64,000 bases of DNA from Ferrimonas sediminicola (GCF_005116715.1 NZ_SWCI01000006.1:1-64000), one strand, 5' to 3'. Shown: positions 9,490 to 19,623, counted from the first letter of the stretch. Notes: generated from the sequence alone by a model not told the origin. A program made the numbers and translations.

Positions 9490-9942
9490 CTAAAGCGGCT
9501 GCGCAGCCAGGTCCTGGGTGGTCAGTTCCACCCCCATCTGGCGGTAAGCGCGGTAACGCTCACGGGCCAGGGCCTTGGCATCGTCGGCAGCCGGGACAAA
9601 ATCGAAAATTTGCGCAAATTCTACCGCAAATTGGGGCGCTTTGGCGGCCAGGTTGATCAAAACCGGCCGTTTTTTTGAGCTGGACTGGCCATTATGACCA
9701 ATTTCCACCGGTGCGCCACCCCGGGGACCCTCTCCCACCAGGTTGTGGGGAACGAAGCGATCGGCGTCGAACTGCCACAGGGTTTCATCTATCTGCTCGG
9801 CCTGGGCCTGGTCCTCGCAGTGGAGGTAGGCCGGTTTGCCCTGCCGGTAGCAATCGGCCGCCAGCAGGCAGGCGAGGCGCAGGTGGGCGTTCTCGGCGTC
9901 GTCGGCGTTGGCATCGATCAGATAGAAGGTGGCGTTGGCCAT
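9490..9942 (-). CDS. holC: DNA polymerase III chi subunit
   Basis: A 150-residue protein with the chi-subunit layout: ATFYLIDANA at the start, a central LACLLAADCYRQGKPAYLHCEDQ stretch and the DRFVPHNL segment. Chi sits in the clamp-loader complex with psi and links the replisome to single-stranded DNA-binding protein. The position between pepA and valS is diagnostic in gammaproteobacteria. A region rich in Gly, Ser and Lys near residues 75-90 looks like a surface loop. Confidence 0.93.
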   Translation of the reverse strand: MANATFYLIDANADDAENAHLRLACLLAADCYRQGKPAYLHCEDQAQAEQIDETLWQFDADRFVPHNLVGEGPRGGAPVEIGHNGQSSSKKRPVLINLAAKAPQFAVEFAQIFDFVPAADDAKALARERYRAYRQMGVELTTQDLAAQPL

Positions 9943-10014
9943 GCAGTTCGGCTCCTGGTCCCGACCAAAGGGCGAAGGGCGTATTCTAGCGCGTCGGGGC
10001 GGCGACAGAAACAG

Positions 10015-10041
10015 AAAAGGCGGGGATAATCCCCGCCTTTT
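10015..10041. terminator. Terminator-like hairpin between pepA and holC
   Basis: AAAAGGCGGGGA (10015-10026) and TCCCCGCCTTTT (10030-10041) are perfect complements around TAA. Runs of A and T at both ends would let it act on either strand. It follows pepA by about 20 bases, so it probably limits read-through from pepA into holC-valS. Confidence 0.82.
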
Positions 10042-10062
10042 GTCGTCTTGGGGCCTCAGCCC

Positions 10063-11568
10063 CTACTCGACGTCCAGCTCACCGGTGCGGGAGAGCAGGA
10101 ACTGGGTCAGCAGCGGCACGGGGCGGCCGGTGGAGCCCTTGTTGGCGCCGCTCTCCCAGGCGGTGCCGGCGATGTCCAGGTGGGCCCAGCTGTACTTCTT
10201 GGTGAAGCGGGACAGGAAGGCCGCAGCGGTGATGGTCCCGGCGGGACGGCCGCCCAGGTTGGTCATGTCGGCGAAGGGGCTCTTCAGCTGCTCCTGGTAG
10301 TCCTCCCACAGGGGCAGACGCCAGCAGCGGTCACCGGACTGTTCGCCGGCGTGCTGCAGGTCGTGGGCCAGGGAGTTCTGGTTGGAGAGCAGACCGGAGG
10401 CGTGCTTGCCCAGGGCGATGACGCAGGCACCGGTGAGGGTGGCGGTGTCGATCACCAGCTCGGGGTCGAAGCGCTCCACGTAGGTGAGGGCGTCACACAG
10501 TACCAGGCGGCCTTCGGCGTCGGTGTTGAGCACCTCGACGGTCTGACCGGACATGGTGGTGAGGATGTCGCCGGGACGGTAGCTCTTGCCATCGGGCATG
10601 TTTTCACAGCCGGCCAGGACGAAGACGATGTTGGCCTTGAGATCCAGCTCGCACACCGCCTTCAGGGTGCCCAGCACGCCGGCGGCGCCGCCCATATCGT
10701 ACTTCATCTCGTCCATGGCCTCGCCGGGCTTGAGGGAGATGCCGCCGGAGTCGAAGGTCAGGCCCTTGCCCACCAAGACGATGGGGCGCTGGTCCTGGTC
10801 GCCGCCCTGGTAGTGACAGACGGTCATCATTGACTCGTTGTCACTGCCGCGACCCACGGCCAGGTAGCAGTTCATTCCCAGTTCGGACATCTGCTCCTCG
10901 CCGATCACCTCGACCCGCAGCTTGTCGTACTGCTCCGCCAGCTGGCGGGCCTGGCTGGCCAGGTAGGCGGGGTTGCAGATGTTGGGCGGCATGTTGGCCA
11001 CGTCGCGGCACAGCTTGCTGCCGGCGGCCACACCCAGACCGTGGGCGATCGCCTTCTCACCCACGGTCAGCTCGCGGCGGGTGGGCACGTTGAACACCAT
11101 CTTGCGCAGGGGGCGGCGGGTCTCATCCTTCTTGCTCTTCAGGGCGTCGAAGGTGTAGAGGGTGGATTGGGTGGTCTCAATCGCCTGGCGCACCTTCCAG
11201 TAGGTGTCACGACCCTTGACGTGCAGCTCGGTGAGGAAGCATACCGCCTCCATGGAGCCGGTCTCGTTGAGGGTGTTGATGGTCTTGGCGATGATCTGCT
11301 TGTATTGGCGCTCATCCAGTTCGCGCTCCTTGCCGCAGCCCACCAGCAGCACCCGCTCGGAAAGCACATTGGGTACGTGGTGCAGCAGCAGCATTTGACC
11401 GGGTTTTCCTTCAAGATCGCCGCGGCGCAGCAGATTGCTGATGTAGCCGTCGCTGATGCGATCCAGTTGTTCTCCTACAGCGGACAGGCGGCGCGGCTCG
11501 AACACGCCGACCACGATACAGGCGCTGCGCTGTTTCTCTGGGCTACCGCTTTTTACACTGAACTCCAT
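10063..11568 (-). CDS. pepA: Leucyl aminopeptidase A (M17)
   Basis: A 501-residue cytosolic exopeptidase with two metal ions that removes N-terminal residues, leucine preferred. The signature NTDAEGRL is present, as are [10 protein letters not shown] (catalytic Lys and metal-binding Asp) and the Gly-rich YDMGGAAG stretch. In enterobacteria PepA also binds DNA in Xer recombination and carAB control. Whether this one does is not visible. It is transcribed divergently from lptF, the same arrangement as in E. coli. Confidence 0.97.
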   Translation of the reverse strand: MEFSVKSGSPEKQRSACIVVGVFEPRRLSAVGEQLDRISDGYISNLLRRGDLEGKPGQMLLLHHVPNVLSERVLLVGCGKERELDERQYKQIIAKTINTLNETGSMEAVCFLTELHVKGRDTYWKVRQAIETTQSTLYTFDALKSKKDETRRPLRKMVFNVPTRRELTVGEKAIAHGLGVAAGSKLCRDVANMPPNICNPAYLASQARQLAEQYDKLRVEVIGEEQMSELGMNCYLAVGRGSDNESMMTVCHYQGGDQDQRPIVLVGKGLTFDSGGISLKPGEAMDEMKYDMGGAAGVLGTLKAVCELDLKANIVFVLAGCENMPDGKSYRPGDILTTMSGQTVEVLNTDAEGRLVLCDALTYVERFDPELVIDTATLTGACVIALGKHASGLLSNQNSLAHDLQHAGEQSGDRCWRLPLWEDYQEQLKSPFADMTNLGGRPAGTITAAAFLSRFTKKYSWAHLDIAGTAWESGANKGSTGRPVPLLTQFLLSRTGELDVE

Positions 11569-11810
11569 GCCATCTCCCGGTTTCGTAAAGACAAAGCGTA
11601 TGAATTGTTAGATAATGGTCCCTTTATCGGCTCCTGACAGCATCATTGCGGAACTCCATCTGCTAAACTGGGGTCCGCCCCGATGTTGCCCCCTAATATG
11701 ATAGGGTATAAGGGCCCGGGCTGGTTACAAAAACATCCGAAAGTAACCAGTTTACTTAAATAACGTCTCGTTTCCAGAGAAATTACAAGTTTGCTAGTTG
11801 AGCACAGACT

Positions 11811-12911
11811 TTGATTATCTTTCGCTACTTGTTGAAGGAAGCGTTCAGAGCACAGATCGCCGTGTTGGCCGTGCTGGTTTCCATTTTTGTAAGTCAACAG
11901 TTCGTTCGCATCCTGGCGGACGCCGCCGAGGGGCAGCTTCCCGGTAAGCTGATCACCACCCTGGTGGCGCTGAACATGCCCGAACTGCTGGCGCTGATCT
12001 TGCCGCTCTCCCTGTTTCTGGGGATCCTGCTGGCCCATGGCCGTCTCTATGCCGACAGCGAGATGACGGTGCTGCATGCGGTGGGGGTCTCCGAGTGGTA
12101 TGTGACCCGGGTGACCCTGGTGCTGGCGCTGATCATGGCCATCCTGTCCGGTTTTATCTCCATCCAGGTGGCGCCCTGGGCCAAGGAGACCGAATACCAG
12201 GTGCTGGAGAAGGCCGAGTCCGAGGCGGGGCTGGCGGCACTGGTGCAGGGCCGGTTCCAGCAAGCCTCCAACGGCAAGGCGGTGATCTACGTTGAGGGGC
12301 TGTCCAAGGGCAAGCTGGAGAACGTGTTCGTGGCGATGCTGCCTCCCAGCGACCAGCCGGACAGCGAAACCTCCATCGTCATGGCCAGCGGCGGCGCCAT
12401 GGTGGAGGAGCGCGACGGCTCCCAGCGACTGCAGCTGAGTCAGGGCACCCGCTACAACATGATTGCCGGGTCGCCGGAGTCCAACCAGATCGGCTTCGAT
12501 ACCTACCAGATGGAGATCAAGGAGCAGGAGGTGGACAAGAAGCGCCGCAAGCTCTCGGCCTACTCCATGCAGCAGCTGGTGGATGAGGGCACTCCCCACG
12601 CCTGGGCCGAGATCCATTGGCGGCTGGCGGTGCCCATTGCCATTCCGCTGCTGACCCTGATCGCCGTGCCCATGGCCCGCACCAACGTCCGCCAGGGCAA
12701 GTTTGCCAAGATGATGCCGGCGATACTGATGTACCTGGGCTACTTCGCCTTGATGATGGCGGGCCGTAAGGCGATCGAGGATGAGGTGATCCCCGCCGCC
12801 CTGGGGATGTGGGGCATCCACCTGGCCGCCCTGGCCATCGGGGTGGTGCTGGTCGGCAAGGGGCGTCCGGCGGGCAAGAAGATCGCCGCCAAGCTGGTGA
12901 GGAGCAAGTGA
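11811..12911 (+). CDS. lptF: LPS export ABC transporter permease LptF
   Basis: A 366-residue inner-membrane protein starting with TTG. The first residues (MIIFRYLLKEAFRAQIAVL) align from the first residue with E. coli LptF, and the next in-frame Met is far inside, so the TTG start is firm. It has an N-terminal group of membrane spans with the coupling segment, a periplasmic beta-jellyroll domain (about 120-270) containing GMAAL-like and QGTRY segments, then C-terminal spans. With LptG and LptB it extracts LPS from the inner membrane. Its TGA stop overlaps the lptG ATG by one base. Confidence 0.96.
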   Translation: MIIFRYLLKEAFRAQIAVLAVLVSIFVSQQFVRILADAAEGQLPGKLITTLVALNMPELLALILPLSLFLGILLAHGRLYADSEMTVLHAVGVSEWYVTRVTLVLALIMAILSGFISIQVAPWAKETEYQVLEKAESEAGLAALVQGRFQQASNGKAVIYVEGLSKGKLENVFVAMLPPSDQPDSETSIVMASGGAMVEERDGSQRLQLSQGTRYNMIAGSPESNQIGFDTYQMEIKEQEVDKKRRKLSAYSMQQLVDEGTPHAWAEIHWRLAVPIAIPLLTLIAVPMARTNVRQGKFAKMMPAILMYLGYFALMMAGRKAIEDEVIPAALGMWGIHLAALAIGVVLVGKGRPAGKKIAAKLVRSK

Positions 12912-13975
12912 TGATCAAGATCCTTGACCTCTATATCGGCCGCACCATCATCAGTACCTCCGCCCTGTGCCTGCTGGTGCTCAGCGGCCTGTCGGGACTG
13001 ATCAAGTTCGTCGATCAGCTGCGCTACGTGGGCCGGGGGGATTTCGATATCTTCGATGTGGGCCTGTACGTGCTGTTCCTGGTACCCCGGGACATCGAGA
13101 TGTTCTTTCCCATCGCTGCCATGCTGGGTGCCCTGATCGGCATCGGCATGTTGGCCTCCAGTTCGGAGCTGGTGGTGATGCAGGCGGCGGGGATGTCCAA
13201 GTTTCAGATCACCCTGTCGGTGATGAAGACCGCGGTGCCGCTGATGCTGACCATCATGCTGGTGGGCGAGTATGTGGCGCCGGCCTCCGAAGCCACCGCC
13301 CGAGAGATGAAGGCGCAGAAGATCTCCGGCGGCAACCTGATCGGCGGGGCAAGAGGCTCCTGGGCCAAGGATGGTGACAGTTTTGTCAATATCGGTACGG
13401 TGCAGGACACCGGCCACCTGCAGAACGTGACCATCTACCATTTCGACAAGTCCCGCAACCTGGACCAGGTAACCTTCGCCAAGCAGGCGGTGTTTGACGG
13501 TGACGCCTGGCGCATCATCGACATTACCGACACCCTGATGGAGGAGAAGCAGGTGACGGTGAGCGAGCGGGAACAGGGCCGCTGGAAGTCGACCCTGACG
13601 CCGGACAAGCTGCAGGTGGTGACGGTGCATCCGGAATCCCTCTCCATCAGCGGCCTGCTGGACTACCTGGACTACCTCAAGGTGAACCAGCAGGACCCCA
13701 CCCGCTATCAGCTGGCGCTGTGGCGCAAGGTGGGGCAGCCGGTGACGGTGGCGGTGATGATGCTGCTGGCGTTGTCGTTCATCTTCGGCCCGCTGCGCAG
13801 CGTCACCATGGGGGCGCGGATCCTGCTGGGGGTGGTGACCGGTTTCAGCTTCTACCTGGTCAGCGAGATCTTTGGTCCTATGAGCCTGGTGGCCAACCTG
13901 CCGCCCTTCCTGGGGGCGTTCCTGCCGGCGATGCTGTTTGCCGGGGTGGCCATCTACCTGCTGCAGCGGCGCTAG
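12911..13975 (+). CDS. lptG: LPS export ABC transporter permease LptG
   Basis: A 354-residue partner of LptF with the same plan: N-terminal spans (MIKILDLYIGRTIIS), the coupling-helix region ASSSELVVMQAAGMS, a periplasmic jellyroll, and C-terminal spans. The ATG at 12911 shares its A with the lptF stop, which implies translational coupling. A strong hairpin follows 26 bases after the stop codon. Confidence 0.96.
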   Translation: MIKILDLYIGRTIISTSALCLLVLSGLSGLIKFVDQLRYVGRGDFDIFDVGLYVLFLVPRDIEMFFPIAAMLGALIGIGMLASSSELVVMQAAGMSKFQITLSVMKTAVPLMLTIMLVGEYVAPASEATAREMKAQKISGGNLIGGARGSWAKDGDSFVNIGTVQDTGHLQNVTIYHFDKSRNLDQVTFAKQAVFDGDAWRIIDITDTLMEEKQVTVSEREQGRWKSTLTPDKLQVVTVHPESLSISGLLDYLDYLKVNQQDPTRYQLALWRKVGQPVTVAVMMLLALSFIFGPLRSVTMGARILLGVVTGFSFYLVSEIFGPMSLVANLPPFLGAFLPAMLFAGVAIYLLQRR

Positions 13976-14001
13976 GGCCGACCTTCGAACCCCGGAACTG
14001 G

Positions 14002-14027
14002 AAGAGGGAGCCCTGGGGCTCCCTCTT
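14002..14027. terminator. Terminator hairpin after lptG
   Basis: AAGAGGGAGCCC (14002-14013) pairs perfectly with GGGCTCCCTCTT (14016-14027) across TG. It lies between convergent lptG and the small membrane gene that ends at 14032, and can serve both. Confidence 0.8.
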
Positions 14028-14031
14028 GGAT

Positions 14032-14274
14032 TTAAGTCATTTTGTGGTAGGCGATCATTACTGTCACGGCGCCCGTCAGGGCGACCATGGTTCCCATAAG
14101 GCCGTTGCCGTCGGCGGTCAGTTGAAGAAGCTCGGCCAGGTAGCCGCCGGAGATGGCGCCTCCTACGGCGAGTCCCAGCGCCAGCGGGAGACCATACCCC
14201 CGCGTCCCCCTCATCGTCCACAGTGCCCAGTAGCCTACCGAAATACCGGCCACTATCCAGGTCAGGATCACCAT
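14032..14274 (-). CDS. GlsB/YeaQ/YmgE-like small membrane protein
   Basis: An 80-residue protein with three hydrophobic segments and Gly-rich turns (GLAVGGAISGGYLAE, TMVALTGAVTVMIAY). This is the pattern of the YeaQ/YmgE transglycosylase-associated family, an inner-membrane family of unproven function often linked to stress. The characteristic mid-protein Gly-rich motif is present but diverged, so the family call is moderate. It has its own short region upstream and is convergent with lptG. Confidence 0.6.
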   Translation of the reverse strand: MVILTWIVAGISVGYWALWTMRGTRGYGLPLALGLAVGGAISGGYLAELLQLTADGNGLMGTMVALTGAVTVMIAYHKMT

Positions 14275-14331
14275 GGGACCTCTCCTTAAGCGCGACGAGT
14301 CACCGGCGCGCCACCCTTAAGGATAGCTTGC

Positions 14332-14829
14332 TCAGGAGCCCATGCGAGCCCGATTCTGTTCCAGGGTCAACTCCACCATTTCGCTGTCGCTCCAGCAGTC
14401 GTGCAGGGCGCGCCGGTCGGCGCGCAGCAGCATGGTCAGGGACATCAGGCCAAACAGCGAGGTCAGGGCCCGAATCACCCCCTGCCGCCAGTTGATCAGG
14501 CTGCCATCGGTGTTCTGCAGCTTCAGCCGCCAGGCGCGCATGCCGATGGTTTGGCCGGATTTTTGCCAGAAGTAGCAGAAGAACAGCATCACGCCTCCAA
14601 GCTTGAACAGCTCGTTGACCAGGGTCCAGAGAGGACTGTGCTGCAGGACATCGATGGCGTGCTTCTGCCCCAGGTTGTCCACCAGGCCGTTGGCCACCAG
14701 GGCACCGAACAGCAGGAAGAACAGGGCACCGGCCGTCATGTAGATGGCCAGGGCAACCAGGGCGTCGTAGAGCAGGGTGGCAAGGCGGCGTTTCAGGCTG
14801 GCCCTGGGGGCATTGGCATGGGAGTGCAT
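14332..14829 (-). CDS. RDD-family membrane protein
   Basis: A 165-residue protein with the RDD pattern: Arg14-Arg15 and Asp22 in the first span (SLKRRLATLLYDALV), a second hydrophobic span, then SGQTIGMRAWRLKLQNTDGS, which is the conserved RDD core, and a late Arg-Asp region (LRADRRALHDCWSDSEMV). RDD proteins are small inner-membrane proteins, and some act in ion or metabolite transport. The substrate here is unknown. The gene is on the same strand as the YeaQ-like gene, 57 bases upstream of it. Confidence 0.85.
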   Translation of the reverse strand: MHSHANAPRASLKRRLATLLYDALVALAIYMTAGALFFLLFGALVANGLVDNLGQKHAIDVLQHSPLWTLVNELFKLGGVMLFFCYFWQKSGQTIGMRAWRLKLQNTDGSLINWRQGVIRALTSLFGLMSLTMLLRADRRALHDCWSDSEMVELTLEQNRARMGS

Positions 14830-15416
14830 AACAGATCCTAATTAGAGGCTGGCGGCAGTGTACCAGAGAAAGCCGGCATTGGCAGGTTGTGACGTGGCGC
14901 ACGCATGGCTGTCGCTTGGTGTGAGGCAGGTTGGGGAATCGGTGATTCCGTGATCCCGGGCCGAGGGCGCAATGAAGCAGGTTGCGGCCCCAAAAAAACA
15001 TGACATTCTCTTAACGCAGTGAATAACTTCTGCCGACAATCGCCCACATTTCATCCATGTCGAGTGCAACTTTACTTCATCATTAAAATTAAGTCTGAGT
15101 TAAGTCGCTTTTCCTTTACTGGATGATCTCTTGGTAAGCAATTGATTTAGATGTGGAAGATATTTCCCTCGCCTGGGCACCCCAAAATGGGGCAGGTTAG
15201 CTGGTTGGATCTCTGTCAAGAACGAGGTTCGGCGGCCGATACCAAGGATGTGCCCAGCACTGAGTCGCCAAAAATCACACAGAGACCCTGTATCCGTGAT
15301 TTTGGCGATTTCTGTCGAATGGATCACCCCAAGGGATCGACCCAGAGGAGAGGCTACCTCACCGTGTCCGTCGGTCGTGTCACTGGATCAGTTGCTGCAG
15401 TAGGTGGAGAAGATAT
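14830..15416. other. 587-bp intergenic region between the RDD gene and the chemoreceptor
   Basis: No open frame here looks coding. The middle (about 15050-15130) is AT-rich and suits a promoter. The only clear structure is an imperfect inverted repeat with arms TCGCCAAAAATCAC (15265-15278) and GTGATTTTGGCGA (15296-15308), about 110 bases before the chemoreceptor start. It could be an operator or a leader hairpin. No match to the GEMM c-di-GMP riboswitch core was seen. Confidence 0.5.
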
Positions 15417-17093
15417 ATGAAGCGACTCGGTTTGATGGGAAAGTTGTTGCTGCTGGCAACCCTGCCCCTGGTGGTCACCATGGCTCTGGTGACAGTTGGT
15501 TCCATCTATTTGAAGGGGGAGACCCTCGATCAGCAGGTGGCCACCTTCAATGAGGATCTGCGCAGCGAGAAGATGGCGCAGGTGAAGGACGCAGTGGCCA
15601 TTGCCGTGGGTGTGGTTCGCAACGAGATCAAGGCCCAGCCGGACCGGGATCCGCTGGAGGTGGTGAGTGAAACCCTGACTCAGATCGAGTTTGGTGACGG
15701 CGGCTACTTCTTCGTCTACGACATGGAGGGCACCAACCTGTTTCATGCCCTCAAGCCGGAGGTGGAGGGGAAAAACCTGATCCACCTGAAGGATCCCAAC
15801 GGCACTCCCTTCATTGTCGAACTGATCAATGCCGCCAAGGCCGGTGGCGGCACCTCCTCCTACTTCTACCAGAAGCCCGGCAGCGACAAGCTGGTGGAGA
15901 AGATCAGCTGGGTTGAACCGCTGAACGAGCATGGCTGGTGGCTGGGTACCGGGGTCTATGTGGATGAGATCGACAACGCCGTGGCTGATTTCCGGGCCAA
16001 TGCCGAGGCGATGGCGGCCAAGGAGACCGCCACCACCCTGGTGGTGGCGCTGGTGGTGATCGTGCTGGTGGTGATCGCCATCGTCTATGTGTCCCGCCGT
16101 ACCCTGGCGCCGGTCAATGCCATGCTGGCCAGCCTGCAGGAGATCGCCCAGGGCGAGGGGGATCTGACCAAGCGGCTGGAGGTCAAGGGGCAGGATGAGA
16201 TCGCCCAGTTGGCCGAAGCGTTCAACCAGTTCACCTCCAAGCTGCAGGAGACCATCCGCGAAGTGGCCGAGGCCACCGAACAGGTGGGGATGGCGGTGGA
16301 CAACATCAACGATCAGACCGCCACCATCAGCCGTCAGCTGGCGACCCACAACGACGAAACCGAACAGGTGGTGACCGCGGTGACCGAGATGAGCACCGCC
16401 GCCGCCCAGATTGCCGGCAACGCCAACCAGGTAGCGGACGCCACCCAGGCCGCCGCCGATGACGCCGGCACCGCCCAGACCAAGCTGGGACACTCGGTGA
16501 CCTCCATCAACGCCCTGGTGGGCGAGGTGGACCTGGCGGCCCAGCACATCGACCGCCTCAACGAGCAATCCACCAAGATCCACAGCGTCCTCGGGGTGAT
16601 CGGCGACATCGCCGATCAGACCAACCTGCTGGCGCTCAACGCCGCCATCGAGGCGGCCCGGGCCGGCGATCAGGGCCGGGGCTTCGCCGTGGTGGCGGAC
16701 GAGGTGCGGGGTCTGGCCAGCCGCACCCAGACCAGCACCCTGGAGATCAAGGAGATGCTCGATGAACTGCACCAGTCGGTCTCCAAGGCGGTGGAGACCA
16801 TGGGCAACAGCCAGCAGAACTGTGAGACCACGGTGAGTGCCTCTTCCGAGATCACCACCAGCCTCAATGCGGTCTCCGGTGCGGTGAACGAGATCAACGA
16901 CATGACCAGCCAGATCGCCACCGCCGCCACCGAGCAGAGCTCGGTGACCGAGGAGATCAACCGCAACATGGTGGCCATTCGCGACATCGTCGGCGAGCTG
17001 GTGCACGCCAGTGAGGAGTCGGCGCAGATCTCCGAACAGCTGGGGATGTCCGGCCAGGCGCTGCGCCAGCTGGTGGGGCAGTTCAGGGTGTAG
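15417..17093 (+). CDS. Methyl-accepting chemotaxis protein with sCache sensor
   Basis: A 558-residue chemoreceptor. An N-terminal membrane span (about 7-29) is followed by a periplasmic single-Cache domain (30-190, containing [20 protein letters not shown]), a second span (about 206-228), HAMP, and a long cytoplasmic signalling domain. The hairpin tip [20 protein letters not shown] and [10 protein letters not shown] are intact, so coupling to CheA/CheW is expected. There is no C-terminal pentapeptide tether for CheR. sCache receptors of this type often bind small organic acids, but the ligand is not readable. GGTGGAGA precedes ATG 15417. Confidence 0.93.
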   Translation: MKRLGLMGKLLLLATLPLVVTMALVTVGSIYLKGETLDQQVATFNEDLRSEKMAQVKDAVAIAVGVVRNEIKAQPDRDPLEVVSETLTQIEFGDGGYFFVYDMEGTNLFHALKPEVEGKNLIHLKDPNGTPFIVELINAAKAGGGTSSYFYQKPGSDKLVEKISWVEPLNEHGWWLGTGVYVDEIDNAVADFRANAEAMAAKETATTLVVALVVIVLVVIAIVYVSRRTLAPVNAMLASLQEIAQGEGDLTKRLEVKGQDEIAQLAEAFNQFTSKLQETIREVAEATEQVGMAVDNINDQTATISRQLATHNDETEQVVTAVTEMSTAAAQIAGNANQVADATQAAADDAGTAQTKLGHSVTSINALVGEVDLAAQHIDRLNEQSTKIHSVLGVIGDIADQTNLLALNAAIEAARAGDQGRGFAVVADEVRGLASRTQTSTLEIKEMLDELHQSVSKAVETMGNSQQNCETTVSASSEITTSLNAVSGAVNEINDMTSQIATAATEQSSVTEEINRNMVAIRDIVGELVHASEESAQISEQLGMSGQALRQLVGQFRV

Positions 17094-17111
17094 CCCCTCC
17101 CCCGGCCTACA

Positions 17112-17137
17112 GGCCCCGCCCGGTGCGGGGCCTTTTT
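17112..17137 (+). terminator. Terminator of the chemoreceptor gene
   Basis: GGCCCCGC (17112-17119) and GCGGGGCC (17125-17132) form an 8-bp stem followed by five T, 18 bases after the stop codon. Confidence 0.88.
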
Positions 17138-17234
17138 GTGTCGCGGCTGCATGGGACCGATGGCATCCGCTGCCGCCCGGCCCGGGGCCTCGGGCGGGCC
17201 ATGGCCGATTTCTATCCAGTTGATGCAAAGGGGG

Positions 17235-17262
17235 TTGCGCCGAAACGCAAGGGGTCTATAAT
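17235..17262 (+). promoter_or_regulatory. Promoter of tRNA-Leu(CAA)
   Basis: A consensus -10 TATAAT (17257-17262) lies 16 bases after a -35-like TTGCGC (17235-17240). Transcription would start about 7 bases before the mature tRNA. The G/C-rich bases around the expected start resemble a stringent discriminator. Confidence 0.75.
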
Positions 17263-17275
17263 GCAAACCCTCTAT

Positions 17276-17362
17276 GCCGAGGTGGCGGAATTGGTAGACG
17301 CAGCGGATTCAAAATCCGCCGGTGGTGACACCTTGAGGGTTCAAGTCCCTCTCTCGGTACCA
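17276..17362 (+). tRNA. tRNA-Leu (anticodon CAA)
   Basis: An 87-nt class II tRNA with encoded CCA. The acceptor arm GCCGAGG pairs with TCTCGGT, the anticodon stem GCGGA/TCCGC encloses the loop TTCAAAA, giving anticodon CAA (codon UUG). A long variable arm (GGTGGTGACACC) and a T-loop GTTCAAG follow. The tRNA abuts a terminator at 17372 that is duplicated 3487 bases downstream. Confidence 0.95.
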
Positions 17363-17371
17363 AACACAGAG

Positions 17372-17406
17372 AAAGGCCCTGACGAAAGTCGGGGCCTTTT
17401 TCGTTT
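17372..17406. repeat. Left copy of a 35-bp direct repeat, also the tRNA-Leu terminator
   Basis: The sequence AAAGGCCCTGAC-GAAA-GTCGGGGCCTTTTTCGTTT folds as a terminator for the tRNA. An identical 35-base copy lies at 20859-20893. The two copies bracket two genes whose base composition is visibly more AT-rich than their neighbours. Either this is an integration duplication or the same terminator is used twice. Confidence 0.85.
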
Positions 17407-17544
17407 CCGCCTCTATCGGACCTGTGGTGCTGTAGATCAAGGCAATGACCTGATAACACTGATGATCTGAGTCAAAAGGTGAAGGCTGCGCCGGAGATAG
17501 ACTTGACACCATCTCTTAACATTGCATTGATAAGTGGGTAACCC

Positions 17545-19623
17545 TTGGCTAATCCTCTCCGGTGTATTGTGTTCACCCTCCTGATTGTTTGTTTCTCTGC
17601 GATGGGTCAAGAGTCAGAGGGGGTTATTCTTTTCGAACGATTGAACTCTCCGAAGCAATATATCGCGCTACTCGATGCCGACGTTGGCATGTTGATGGAC
17701 CTTGAGTTGCACTGGAAAGCCTGGGTGTTGATGGGGGAGCCGGTGATCTACAGTGAGGCTCGATGGCGTTTGCGTGGTTTGGAGTTGATCGATCGGGTTT
17801 CTGGAGAACTGCGTTGGTTTGGTCTTTGCGCGAAGAGGAAGACCTACGATTGTCTTCCGGATTCCGTTGCCAGAACCATCAAGCCCATTCAGCTAAAGAT
17901 GCTGATACCGATATTGCGCCCTGCCCAAAAAACCGTGCCAGCATCAGAGCTGATGGCTGCTAACGGATTGATTCTGGATCCCGGGGTGCTGGTGGACACA
18001 TCACTGGTGGACATCGCCCAGACAGAACTCTCTTTTAATACACCTGGCAGCCCCCTTTGGAGCAGGGCTGTGGTCTCCAATATGTACTCTGCCAGTCAGA
18101 AGCGCCTTGGTATTGAGCGGTTATCCTATCTGCCGGAGGGCGAGGCGCAGGCGCTGTTTCAGACCGGGTTTGAGCTGAGTGAGAGGCAGCATGTCCGCGC
18201 CTATTCCATCGCTTTTTCAGCGACCTTCTACCACTTTACCGAGTATCTGCTTGAGCAGCGACGCCTCGAATCCGAAAAGCAACTAAACCGGGTTAAAGCA
18301 GACCGCATTGATGTTGCAGTCAGTACTGCCGTACAGCCGGAAGAAGATGACATTTTCGCGGAGTTTGAACGCGATTACATCACCAGCAACATAGAGGCTG
18401 AAATGCAGTCACAAGAGTCAAACCTGCAAGGGGAGTTAGAACGACGGCGACAAAGGTTGCTGGAGATGGGGCGTCAGGAGAGTGCTCTGTTATCAAAACG
18501 TATTCGGGAGATTCAAAACCGAGTTTTGCCGGGGGAGACCTTGGTGCCTGTGCGTGATGAGGGCGCGAATAAGAAGCGCAGCCTGTATGGTTTCAAGAGA
18601 AGTGTTGTTCATCAGGAGTGGGTCATTCAGCCTCAGTTTGATGGCGCAGGTGATTTTCGCCAGGGGCTTGCGCTGGCCTCGGTGGGCAAAGGCACAGACC
18701 GTCGCTATGGGTTCATTAATCCTGAGGGAGACTGGGTTATTGCACCACAATTTGAGAATGCCAGAGGATTTTCCGAGGGGCTGGCTGCTGCTGTTGGAAA
18801 AGGACGGTATGGCGGCAGCAAATTTGGTTTTATCGATACTCAGGGAGAGTGGGTGATTGCGCCGGCCTTTGATGATGCCAGAGACTTTGTGGATGGCCGG
18901 GCGCGCGTAGAATCTAGCTATAAGTGGGGGGTGATCAACACCGATGGAGAGTGGGTGATTCGGCCAGGGTTTGCCGAGTTGGGCGAGTTTTCCGAAGGGC
19001 TGGCCGAAGTGCAGCGGCGACCCGGCGACTACGCCAGTGAAGAGTATATCGATACCAGCGGTGACAGGGTGTTTGACAATAGATTCGATGAAGCCCACCC
19101 TTTTTCCGAAGGGAGGGCCCGGGTGTGGATGAGGGATAAAGGCTATGGCTTTATTGGTCCTAATGGACGCTGGGTGGTAGAGCCCAGCTATGCGCAGGCA
19201 GAGGACTTTGCTGAAGGGCTGGCCTCGGTTCAGAAAAGCCGAGGAGGGTTATATGGGTATATCGATTCTGATGGGTTCTGGGTTATCCAGCCCTCTTTTA
19301 TCTCGCCGGCTCCATTCTCTGAAAGCAAGGCGGCAGTGCGCAGGGCGGAAGATCAACTCTTTGGGTACATTGGCCGCGATGGAGAATGGTTGATCCAGCC
19401 CCAATTTGATTCGGCGATGCCATTCTCCGGAGGCCGGGCGGTTGTGACATTTGACACCAGGTATGAGAAAGGAGATTGCCGCAACACGCGCCAGTATTGG
19501 ATGGCTGCGATCATTGATGAGACAGGTGAAATGGTTGTCGGGCCGGTGGCGAAGAGCCGCTATCTGGGGGACGGAAAGTGTTTAAAAAGTGGCTTTCACC
19601 TGTATCAGGATAATGTCAATTAG
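17545..19623 (+). CDS. Secreted WG-repeat protein
   Basis: A 692-residue protein beginning with TTG. The first 22 residues (MANPLRCIVFTLLIVCFSAMG) form a good signal peptide, which supports this start over the internal Met. Residues 25-280 are unrecognised. About 285-335 is a charged coiled coil (LQGELERRRQRLLEMGR). From about 345 to 640 there are eight WG-type repeats of the form YGFI-G-WVI-P-F-A-F-EGLA, predicted to fold into a beta-propeller-like surface. WG-repeat proteins are usually exported and of unknown or binding function. Composition is lower in GC than flanking genes. The downstream lipoprotein gene shares this composition, so the two probably travel together. Confidence 0.85.
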   Translation: MANPLRCIVFTLLIVCFSAMGQESEGVILFERLNSPKQYIALLDADVGMLMDLELHWKAWVLMGEPVIYSEARWRLRGLELIDRVSGELRWFGLCAKRKTYDCLPDSVARTIKPIQLKMLIPILRPAQKTVPASELMAANGLILDPGVLVDTSLVDIAQTELSFNTPGSPLWSRAVVSNMYSASQKRLGIERLSYLPEGEAQALFQTGFELSERQHVRAYSIAFSATFYHFTEYLLEQRRLESEKQLNRVKADRIDVAVSTAVQPEEDDIFAEFERDYITSNIEAEMQSQESNLQGELERRRQRLLEMGRQESALLSKRIREIQNRVLPGETLVPVRDEGANKKRSLYGFKRSVVHQEWVIQPQFDGAGDFRQGLALASVGKGTDRRYGFINPEGDWVIAPQFENARGFSEGLAAAVGKGRYGGSKFGFIDTQGEWVIAPAFDDARDFVDGRARVESSYKWGVINTDGEWVIRPGFAELGEFSEGLAEVQRRPGDYASEEYIDTSGDRVFDNRFDEAHPFSEGRARVWMRDKGYGFIGPNGRWVVEPSYAQAEDFAEGLASVQKSRGGLYGYIDSDGFWVIQPSFISPAPFSESKAAVRRAEDQLFGYIGRDGEWLIQPQFDSAMPFSGGRAVVTFDTRYEKGDCRNTRQYWMAAIIDETGEMVVGPVAKSRYLGDGKCLKSGFHLYQDNVN

